Origin: an uncultured Oscillospiraceae bacterium
GTDB lineage: Bacteria; Bacillota; Clostridia; Oscillospirales; JAAYXM01
DNA: 29,796 nucleotides
NCBI GenBank assembly: GCA_934646115.1
Contig: CAKUEM010000020.1
Location: 1-29,796 of the forward strand
Direction: 5' to 3'
Shown here in pieces: positions 1 through 8,062 of the stretch. Below the pieces are notes generated by a model. That model searched no databases, was not told the DNA's origin, and saw only the letters and a program-made list of their open reading frames with translations. Within the stretch, counting starts at the first letter, position 1; each line of letters begins with the position of its first letter. The translations under genes and the position numbers were made by a program.

Positions 1-2
1 AT

Positions 3-101
3 GAAAACGCGGCGGAAAACACGGTCGTTGAGGTCTTTCAAAAGGGCTTCCGCCGTGGGGAGCGTGTGATCCGGCATGCGATCGTGAAGGTCGCAAATTA
101 A
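3..101 (+). CDS. grpE: Nucleotide exchange factor GrpE, C-terminal end (partial)
   Basis: Only the last 32 codons lie in the window; the gene enters from the left edge and stops at TAA 99-101. The visible end reads ENTVVEVFQKGFRRGER and then VIRHAIVKVAN, which matches the conserved GrpE tail (family form roughly VLQKGYxLxDRVIRPAMVKV). That tail forms part of the small beta domain that wedges open the DnaK nucleotide-binding site to release ADP. The gene lies 38 bp upstream of the dnaK start, the usual Gram-positive order hrcA-grpE-dnaK-dnaJ. The identification rests on a short but characteristic segment and on the neighbour. Any CIRCE/HrcA control element would lie outside the window. Confidence 0.9.
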   Translation, partial: ENAAENTVVEVFQKGFRRGERVIRHAIVKVAN

Positions 102-139
102 CTTGTATAGATTTAGCAGATAAATTGGAGGTATGCTTT

Positions 140-1969
<1,830 letters not shown>

Positions 1970-1980
1970 ACGCTGAGATG

Positions 1981-2037
1981 ATGCGGGCTTCCGCATACAA
2001 ACACACTATGAGGGGCAGAGCGATCTGTCCCTCATAG
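1981..2037 (+). promoter_or_regulatory. Two hairpins between dnaK and dnaJ
   Basis: Just after the dnaK stop lies a small hairpin (ATGCGG-GCTT-CCGCAT, 1981-1996). A longer one follows: the arm CTATGAGGG at 2006-2014 pairs with CCCTCATAG at 2029-2037 and continues through five more pairs (one G-U) to a GCGA loop at 2020-2023, a GNRA tetraloop. No T-run follows, so this does not look like a full terminator. I infer an RNA stability, processing or partial attenuation element that sets the dnaK to dnaJ ratio. Confidence 0.5.
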
Positions 2038-2131
2038 CTGGCAAAAGCAGCTTTTATTTGACCAAATGCCCGCGCGTTTGGCGAAATGAACGCTGCATGG
2101 GAAGGCGTCTGGTTTTAGAGGAGTGAGAACG

Positions 2132-3280
2132 ATGGCGGAGAACAAACGCGATTATTACGAGGTGCTTGGCGTTGCAAAAGGCGCGAGCGCCGATGAGATA
2201 AAAAAAGCATACAGAAAGCTGGCAAAGCAGAACCATCCGGACCTGAACCCGAACGACAAGGCGGGCGCGGAGGCGCGCTTTAAAGAGATCAACGAGGCGT
2301 ATGAGGTGCTTTCTAATCCGGAAAAGCGCCAGAAATATGACCAGTTCGGTCATGCGGGCGTTGACCCGAACTTCGGCGCGGGCGGCTTTGGCGGCGGTGG
2401 CGGCGGCTTTGGGTTTGACGATATCGATTTGGGCGATATTTTCGGCTCGTTTTTCGGCGGCGGCTTTGGCGGCGGCGGCGCGCGGCAGCGCACGGCGGCG
2501 CAGCGGGGCGAGAGTCTGCGCGCGGCGCTGGTGCTTTCGTTTGAAGAGGCGGCGTTCGGCTGCGAGAAGGAAATTTCGATCACGCGGACGGAGGCATGCC
2601 CCAGCTGCCACGGCAGCGGCGCGGAAAGCGGCACAACGCCTGAAACCTGCCCGAACTGTCATGGCTCCGGCGTGGTGAAAACCACGCGGCGCACGCCGCT
2701 CGGCATGATGTCAAGCACGTCGGCGTGCCCGAACTGCGGCGGCACGGGCAAGATCATCAAGAACCCCTGCAAGGCGTGCCGCGGCACGGGCAAGGCGCGC
2801 AACACGCGCAAGATCAAGGTGCGCGTGCCTGCCGGGATCGATGAAGGGCAAACGATCTCGCTGCGCGGCGAGGGCAACGCCGGGTCAAACGGCGGTCCGA
2901 GCGGCGATCTGCTGATCAATATTTCGATTCGACCGCACCCGATCCTCACGCGCGACGGCACAAGCGTGCTGTGCGAAGTGCCGATCACGTATGCGCAGGC
3001 GGCGCTCGGCGCGGAGATCGAGGTTCCGACGCTGGACGGCAAGGTGAAATACACCGTGCCGGAGGGTACGCAGACCGGAACGGTGTTCCGCCTGCGCGGC
3101 AAGGGAATTCCGGTTCTCAACGCGAAGTCGCGCGGCGACCAGTTTGTGCGCGTGAACATCGAAGTGCCGAAGAATTTAACGCAGAAGCAGAAGGATTTGC
3201 TCAAAGAATTTGCCGAGTCGCTCGGCGAAAACGCGCATCAGGAGCGCAAGCGCTTTTTCGACAAGCTGAAGAAAAAATAA
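2132..3280 (+). CDS. dnaJ: Co-chaperone DnaJ (Hsp40)
   Basis: DnaJ delivers substrates to DnaK and stimulates its ATPase. The protein has 382 residues, typical of type I Hsp40. The J domain starts KRDYYEVLGV; its HPD motif is in KQNHPDLNPND. A Gly/Phe-rich linker follows (about residues 72-115). The zinc domain has all four CxxCxGxG repeats: CPSCHGSG, CPNCHGSG, CPNCGGTG and CKACRGTG. The two C-terminal beta domains follow (for example IRPHPILTRDG). I chose ATG 2132 because GAGGAG lies just upstream (2118-2123) and MAENKRDYYEVLG is the normal family start. A strong hairpin terminator follows 24 bp after the stop. Confidence 0.98.
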   Translation: MAENKRDYYEVLGVAKGASADEIKKAYRKLAKQNHPDLNPNDKAGAEARFKEINEAYEVLSNPEKRQKYDQFGHAGVDPNFGAGGFGGGGGGFGFDDIDLGDIFGSFFGGGFGGGGARQRTAAQRGESLRAALVLSFEEAAFGCEKEISITRTEACPSCHGSGAESGTTPETCPNCHGSGVVKTTRRTPLGMMSSTSACPNCGGTGKIIKNPCKACRGTGKARNTRKIKVRVPAGIDEGQTISLRGEGNAGSNGGPSGDLLINISIRPHPILTRDGTSVLCEVPITYAQAALGAEIEVPTLDGKVKYTVPEGTQTGTVFRLRGKGIPVLNAKSRGDQFVRVNIEVPKNLTQKQKDLLKEFAESLGENAHQERKRFFDKLKKK

Positions 3281-3304
3281 AGCGCCCCGCCGGGTGCGCA
3301 AAAA

Positions 3305-3340
3305 AATCCTCCGCACGGTCATGCGACTGTGCGGAGGATT
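3305..3340. terminator. Bidirectional intrinsic terminator between dnaJ and the convergent deacetylase gene
   Basis: The arms AATCCTCCGCAC (3305-3316) and GTGCGGAGGATT (3329-3340) pair perfectly and extend four more pairs, one G-U, to the loop ATGC. On the minus strand the stem is followed by a run of T (complement of A 3300-3306), giving a strong terminator for the deacetylase operon. On the plus strand the tail is TTTGTGTTT. Confidence 0.9.
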
Positions 3341-3353
3341 TGTGTTTGCAGAA

Positions 3354-4733
3354 TTATGCCAGGAGCAGCTCGGCGAGCAGGGGCAGCACGTCGCGCCGCT
3401 TGAGCTGCTGCGCGGTGTTTAAGATCGTATACGCCGCGGGACGGCCGCCAAGCTTTGTTAAAAGCTCGGAAAGCAGCGGCGCGGTGAGCGGCATACCAAG
3501 GCGCAGACGCGCCGAATTTTCCGCCGGCAGCACACCGCGCGCGATCGCGCACGGAACGGCAAACGCATATGGATGCGTCGGCGCGATGTGATACTGCTTC
3601 ATCTGCGCGGTCACGCCGTCGTCCACGCGAAACTCCGCGTCGACATAGGCGCGATACGCGGCGAGCAGCGCCTCCGGCTCGGCGCACATCATCAAAAACT
3701 CACCCAGCGTGACCACGCGGTCCGGCTGGAGCGAATTGTTCTGATACGCCACGCAATAGCCGCGGTTGATGAGGGCGCGCGCGCTCTCATGCACCGGGTC
3801 CGCCGCGCCGGTATCCTCAAACGGCGAGCGCGCCAGCAGGTCAGACACGGTGATCACCTGATAACCCCGGTCATACAGCAGCTTCAGCTGCGGCGCAAGC
3901 GCGTCTGCCACCGGCGTCTCGCGCGACATGTTGCAGCCGTCCTTTTGGAAAATGATCTGCCCGTTTAAGCTCTCAATATCGGCGGTGAGCGCGCGCTCAA
4001 GCGGCGTGACCATTGCCGCCACGTCTTTTTTATAATCGCCGCTCACCTGCCAGCCGCCGCCGTCAAAGCTCGCTGCCATATACTGGTAATTCATATACCG
4101 ATACGCGTCATACGAGCTGTGCCCATCGCAGGTTTTATCGATATAATGCGGCGGACGGGACAGGCGGATCTGATAGGAAAAGTCATCACGCAGCAGGGTA
4201 TCGAGCCGCTTTAGATCATCGATCACCTCGTGAATGTTCTCAAAATAGCGGCGCTTGCCATAAATCAGGCGGTTTTGCCCAAACAGGCGGTGCGCATACG
4301 TATGGCTTGTGATCTCGTGCCCTTCGTTTAAGATGCGGCGGGTGAGCGCGGGTTGATTTTTCACGCCGCCTAAGTGGTCAAGCCCAAAATCCGGATAATG
4401 GTCGAACGCCTCGCCGCCCCAGGTGAAGCTGCCGCTCGGACCCTGCACGTCCGGGTAATTTTCTTCGGTTGAGCCGATGACGTCGAACGTGCCCTTTGCG
4501 CCGAAGCGGGCGAGCGTGTCGAGCAGATCATCGGTCAGACCGCGGTCACTGCGCGGCGGATTGGTGGGCGATGCGGCGGGACCGTCGTCAAACGTCATGG
4601 CGCACAGGCGCGCGCCGGGAATGGGCGCGACCCGCTCGATCCGGCGGACCGGGCTGAGATACCGCCCGGCCTGCGCCTTGACATATTCTTTATATTTTCC
4701 TTTTGCGCGGCGCGCAAGCTGATAAAGATTCAT
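3354..4733 (-). CDS. Polysaccharide deacetylase (NodB-type) with SLH-like C-terminal repeats
   Basis: This 459-residue protein has a carbohydrate esterase 4 (NodB homology) core. Visible motifs are TFDDGP (residues 47-52), the metal site SHTYAH (143-148), RPPHY (193-197) and QIIFQKDG (259-266). The family removes acetyl groups from N-acetylated sugars with a divalent metal. The tail carries two segments that look like divergent S-layer homology repeats: FEDTGAADPVHESARALINRG through PDRVVTLGEF (305-346), and YAFAVPCAIARG (389-400) with the following ~28 residues. No signal peptide or membrane helix is visible at MNLYQLARRAKGKYKEY, which is odd for a wall-acting enzyme. The start is ATG 4733, preceded by AAGGAG and overlapping the upstream stop by 4 bp. 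The substrate cannot be named. Confidence 0.82.
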   Translation of the reverse strand: MNLYQLARRAKGKYKEYVKAQAGRYLSPVRRIERVAPIPGARLCAMTFDDGPAASPTNPPRSDRGLTDDLLDTLARFGAKGTFDVIGSTEENYPDVQGPSGSFTWGGEAFDHYPDFGLDHLGGVKNQPALTRRILNEGHEITSHTYAHRLFGQNRLIYGKRRYFENIHEVIDDLKRLDTLLRDDFSYQIRLSRPPHYIDKTCDGHSSYDAYRYMNYQYMAASFDGGGWQVSGDYKKDVAAMVTPLERALTADIESLNGQIIFQKDGCNMSRETPVADALAPQLKLLYDRGYQVITVSDLLARSPFEDTGAADPVHESARALINRGYCVAYQNNSLQPDRVVTLGEFLMMCAEPEALLAAYRAYVDAEFRVDDGVTAQMKQYHIAPTHPYAFAVPCAIARGVLPAENSARLRLGMPLTAPLLSELLTKLGGRPAAYTILNTAQQLKRRDVLPLLAELLLA

Positions 4734-5494
4734 GATTTTTCTGCTCCTTCCATATCCAGATAGCCCGCGGGCGGCTTGCGCCATGCGCACAGGCATGCGT
4801 AGGCAAACCGCGCGAGCAATTTGGGCAGCGCGCGGAAATTTTTTGCGCGCCGCAGCTTGATCCACTGACTCATCGGGCGATAAAACGGCGAGGCACAGCC
4901 GCCGAACACGCGCCCGCGCCCGGAAAGCAGCGCGGCACGCACGGCGGGGAGAGTGGGCGCAACGTCTGCGCACTCCCAATATGCGCTGCCGACCTCGTTT
5001 GGAAAATGCGCGTCGCTCCCGGCGGAAAACGGCTTGTGCAGCGCGGCGCAGCGCTCCTGCGCCGTCCGGTTTGCGTTTCGGATGCGCGAATGCGCGGCGC
5101 GCGCGTTATAGACCTCGATGCCATCCACCGCATGCCAGAGCGCCGGATCATTCGAGCGCGGCGACGTGCCCGGATGCGCAAGAAAGACGAGCGCGCCCGC
5201 CTGATGCGCCGCGGCGATCAAATCCTCCCAGGGGAACAGCCCGTCTGCGCCGCGGGAGACGCAATGCTCGAGCGGCGTTGTGAGAAACAGCGCAAGCAGG
5301 TGCCCGCCCGTGGTGGAATACTCGCAGCCGGGGATGATGAGCAGGTCGTCGCACGGGGGCGGGGGCGAAAACGTATTATGGTCGCACACGGCGAGCCCGG
5401 AAAGCCCCTTTGCATGCGCGGCGGCATAGATTTCTGCAAATTCCGCGCGCGAGTCCGGCGAGCGGAGCGAATGCACATGAAAATCGATCTTCAT
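4730..5494 (-). CDS. PHP-domain metal-dependent phosphoesterase
   Basis: This is a 254-residue PHP (polymerase and histidinol phosphatase) domain protein. The metal-binding residues expected for the family are present: H6 and H8 in KIDFHVHS, D38-H39 in VCDHNTF, E58 and H65 in GCEYSTTGGH, H107 in FLAHPGT, and D161/H163 in GSDAHFPNE. Family members hydrolyse phosphate monoesters or nucleotides using a two- or three-metal centre; the substrate here is unknown. It is the middle gene of a tight minus-strand cassette. Its ATG lies 4 bp after the stop of the ATP-grasp gene, with only a weak GGTGA site, and its own stop overlaps the deacetylase start (ATGA). Both junctions suggest translational coupling. 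No signal peptide is seen, so it is probably cytoplasmic. Confidence 0.85.
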   Translation of the reverse strand: MKIDFHVHSLRSPDSRAEFAEIYAAAHAKGLSGLAVCDHNTFSPPPPCDDLLIIPGCEYSTTGGHLLALFLTTPLEHCVSRGADGLFPWEDLIAAAHQAGALVFLAHPGTSPRSNDPALWHAVDGIEVYNARAAHSRIRNANRTAQERCAALHKPFSAGSDAHFPNEVGSAYWECADVAPTLPAVRAALLSGRGRVFGGCASPFYRPMSQWIKLRRAKNFRALPKLLARFAYACLCAWRKPPAGYLDMEGAEKS

Positions 5495-5498
5495 ACTA

Positions 5499-6674
5499 TC
5501 ACCGTACTATTTTATCGGTTTTGCGCAGCGCCTGCTTAAAATATTGCACACTGCTTTTTAAATCCCGCGCGCTCCACACCCCGTCCTTCACGGCGGGGTT
5601 GAGCAGGTCGCGCATATAACCAAAGAGAAGCGCCGCCTTGTGCTCGCTCTGCCGCAGGTAGCCGGGGATGGAGAGCGTGTCCTGCAAAATGAAATGCATT
5701 TTTTGCCCGAGCCGATAGCGCGCTTCGGGCGGCTCTTTCGCAAGCTCGCCGCGCGCGGCGCGATACAGCGCAAGCGGGATATCGCAGCCGGAGATCGGCG
5801 CGAGCGCCAGGCTGCCCCAGAAGCGGGGGTTGATCTCCATCAGGGCGAAGCCGGTTTCCGGCGTGCCCTTGAATTCCACCATGGCGACCCCGGTCCACGA
5901 AAGCGAGCGCAGCAGCGTGACCGCATGCTCCACGAGCGACTTTTCCCACACGCTGACGCAGCAAGAGGACGGACCGCCCGTGACCGGATACTCGCGGATG
6001 CGGCGGTGACAGAACACGGAAAGCGGGTTATGCGCCCGGTCAAACACCGCGCTGACGCCCCAGCCCGGACCCTCGATATATTGCTGCACGAGCGGGTATG
6101 GCTGGCGCGCATGCATGGCGCGAAACGTGCCGCAAAACTGCGCCCGGTCGCGCACGATCGCGTAACGATCCTTCGGGTCAAGCGCGAGCAGCTCGCCCGC
6201 GCGATATTTGATCACGACCGGATAGACGATGCGCGCGGCAAGCGCTTCGATCGCCTCGCCCTCGCGCAGGGTCGTTGTGTCCGGCGTGGGCACGCCGAGC
6301 GAACGCGCATGCGCGGTGAGCGCCGCCTTGTCGTTTGCAAGCGAGAGCGATTCCGGCGAGGGGAGCGCAACATCTGCAAATTCACGCACCGCGTCTGCCT
6401 GCGCGGCGAGCGCGAGCAGGCTGTGAATGCCGACCGGGAGGATCGCGGGGCGCGCTGTGCCGCATGCGGCGCGCAGCGCATCGAGATATGCGCCGGACGC
6501 CGGGGCGGGCAGATGCAGCCGCCGGTCGGTATAGCGAGAATAAAAGCCGAGCGAGCGCGCCTCGGGCGTTGTGTCAAGATCCGCGGCGTCTACCGCGATG
6601 CCCGCGCGCCCGAGAGAGCGAATGACCGGCAGGCTCATTCGATAGCGCGCGTCGCAAACGAGTGCGCGTTCCAT
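5499..6674 (-). CDS. ATP-grasp domain ligase (carboxylate-amine/thiol ligase type)
   Basis: This 391-residue protein begins with a Rossmann-like pre-ATP-grasp domain (ALVCDARYRMSLPVIRSLGRAG). The ATP-grasp domain spans roughly residues 115-320: the lysine region VVIKYRAG (153-160), the purine contact LVQQYIEGPGWGVS (195-208) and the metal site ALMEINPRFWGSL (277-289). The family joins a carboxylate, via an acyl phosphate, to an amine or thiol. The overall pattern resembles carbamoyl-phosphate-synthase-like ligases used in peptide and polymer decoration. Substrates cannot be read from sequence. It is the first gene of the cassette with the PHP and deacetylase genes. The start has AAGGTGG eight bases upstream and a promoter at 6707-6735. 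Confidence 0.82.
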   Translation of the reverse strand: MERALVCDARYRMSLPVIRSLGRAGIAVDAADLDTTPEARSLGFYSRYTDRRLHLPAPASGAYLDALRAACGTARPAILPVGIHSLLALAAQADAVREFADVALPSPESLSLANDKAALTAHARSLGVPTPDTTTLREGEAIEALAARIVYPVVIKYRAGELLALDPKDRYAIVRDRAQFCGTFRAMHARQPYPLVQQYIEGPGWGVSAVFDRAHNPLSVFCHRRIREYPVTGGPSSCCVSVWEKSLVEHAVTLLRSLSWTGVAMVEFKGTPETGFALMEINPRFWGSLALAPISGCDIPLALYRAARGELAKEPPEARYRLGQKMHFILQDTLSIPGYLRQSEHKAALLFGYMRDLLNPAVKDGVWSARDLKSSVQYFKQALRKTDKIVR

Positions 6675-6706
6675 GCCGCGACCACCTTTCGTTTTGTTCT
6701 TTTTAC

Positions 6707-6735
6707 ATTATAATAATTTTTCCGCCGGACGTAAA
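6707..6735 (-). promoter_or_regulatory. Promoter of the ATP-grasp/PHP/deacetylase cassette
   Basis: Read on the minus strand: -10 TATAAT (6707-6712), 17-base spacer, -35 TTTACG (6730-6735; four of six match the vegetative consensus). It lies 33 bp upstream of the ATP-grasp start and faces away from the Gfo/Idh promoter. Confidence 0.6.
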
Positions 6736-6884
6736 GCGCTTTTTTGCCGAAATAAGAAATTTTGCCGCGTATTTGCTCCGCCTTTTGGATGGGATATCCA
6801 TAGCGCCCAAGAATTGGTTTTTATAAAATGCTATTTTTGGTTATTTTGTGAAGTGGATTTGGAAATAAAAATCATAAAAAGAGG

Positions 6885-6918
6885 TTGTGTTTGGGCAAAA
6901 AATGTTGTATCATATTAT
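6885..6918 (+). promoter_or_regulatory. Promoter region of the Gfo/Idh - DPD-like operon
   Basis: Two overlapping readings are possible: TTGTGT (6885-6890) with TATCAT (6908-6913) at 17 bases, or TTGGGC (6891-6896) with TATTAT (6913-6918) at 16 bases. The ~295 bp between the divergent genes (6675-6969) is AT-rich. Apart from the two promoters I see only GGATGGGATATCCAT (6787-6801), a weak near-palindrome that might bind a regulator. Confidence 0.45.
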
Positions 6919-6969
6919 ATGTTGAGGATTTTATGGGCTTGACCCACAACATCAGGAGGTTGTTACAGA

Positions 6970-8040
6970 ATGAACAAAGTGAAAGTGCTTCTCATTGGCG
7001 CTGCGTTCAGCGCTGATCTGCATGCGGATGGGTATTCCCGCTGCACCGATATCGCAGAGATCGTTGCGATCTGCGATAAGGATCTTGGCCGCGTGAAGGA
7101 TCTGGCTGACCGTTATGGGTTTAAAAATTATGCCACCTATGATGATATGTTCAAGGCGATCGACGAGGTCGAGTGTGACGTCGTGGATATCTGCCTGCCG
7201 AACTTCCTTCATGTCGAGGCGGCGAAGCGCGCGTTTGCCAAGGGCAGACACGTGATCTCCGAAAAGCCGATCGCCACCACGGTGGAGGACGCGAAGGAAA
7301 TGGTCGACGCGGCGAACGCGGCCGGCAAGAAGTTATATTACGCAGAAGACTGGCTGTTTGCGCCGGCGCTTAACCGTGCGCTGCAGGTGATCGACGAGGG
7401 CGCGATCGGCAAGCCGATGTTTGTTCGCGCGCGCGAGTGCCATTGCGGCTCGCATTCCCCGTTTGCGCAGACGATCAAGTTCTGCGGCGGCGGCTCGATG
7501 GTGCATCTCGGCGTGCATCCGGTTTGCTTTATGCTTGCGCTGAAGGAAAATAAGTGGACAGAGCTGACCGCGATGACCTCCGGCGGCGGGGAGAACAACC
7601 TCCAGCACAAGACCATGGAGGGCGAGGACTGGGCTGCGGTTCTCATGAAGTTTGAGGACGGCACGACCGCGCTGCTCGAGGCGAACTACGTCACCACCGG
7701 CGGTATGGAAGATGTGATCGATTTCTACGGCGACAAGGGCTGCATCCATGTGGACCTGACGTTCTCCTCCGCGCTGAATGTGTATTCGATCCCCGGCATG
7801 TCCTACACGGTTGAGAAGGCGGAGATCACGACCGGTTGGTCGAAGCCTGCGGTTGACGAGAAGTTTAACCTCGGCTACTGCGGCGAGATCCGCCACTTTA
7901 TGGAGAGTGCGCGCGATAACAAAGACGCGAAGATCGGTCTGCGCGGCGTGGACGGTTACGAGGCGCTCAAGGTCATCAACCTGATCTATAAGTCCGCCAA
8001 GGAAGGCGTTGCGATCAAAAACGATAATCTCGTGAAGTAA
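6970..8040 (+). CDS. Gfo/Idh/MocA family NAD(P)-dependent oxidoreductase
   Basis: The 356-residue protein has an N-terminal Rossmann fold (VKVLLIGAAFSADLHADGYS, about residues 4-23), the family signature SEKPIAT with catalytic-type lysine 99, and a C-terminal alpha/beta domain containing GGGSMVHLGVHPV, where a histidine usually acts in hydride transfer. Family members oxidise or reduce hydroxyls on sugars, inositols or related polyols; this one's substrate is not evident. Glycine 10 is followed by AAFSADLH rather than the usual GxGxxG, so cofactor preference may differ. GGAGG lies 10 bases upstream. The next gene starts 22 bp downstream on the same transcript, suggesting that both enzymes act in one pathway. 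Confidence 0.88.
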   Translation: MNKVKVLLIGAAFSADLHADGYSRCTDIAEIVAICDKDLGRVKDLADRYGFKNYATYDDMFKAIDEVECDVVDICLPNFLHVEAAKRAFAKGRHVISEKPIATTVEDAKEMVDAANAAGKKLYYAEDWLFAPALNRALQVIDEGAIGKPMFVRARECHCGSHSPFAQTIKFCGGGSMVHLGVHPVCFMLALKENKWTELTAMTSGGGENNLQHKTMEGEDWAAVLMKFEDGTTALLEANYVTTGGMEDVIDFYGDKGCIHVDLTFSSALNVYSIPGMSYTVEKAEITTGWSKPAVDEKFNLGYCGEIRHFMESARDNKDAKIGLRGVDGYEALKVINLIYKSAKEGVAIKNDNLVK

Positions 8041-8062
8041 TATAAGAAGGAGAATCAGAGGC

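Noticed and set aside
1..139. CIRCE element of the HrcA regulon before dnaK
   Set aside because: No TTAGCACTC-N9-GAGTGCTAA-like repeat is present in the short grpE-dnaK gap; it would lie further upstream.
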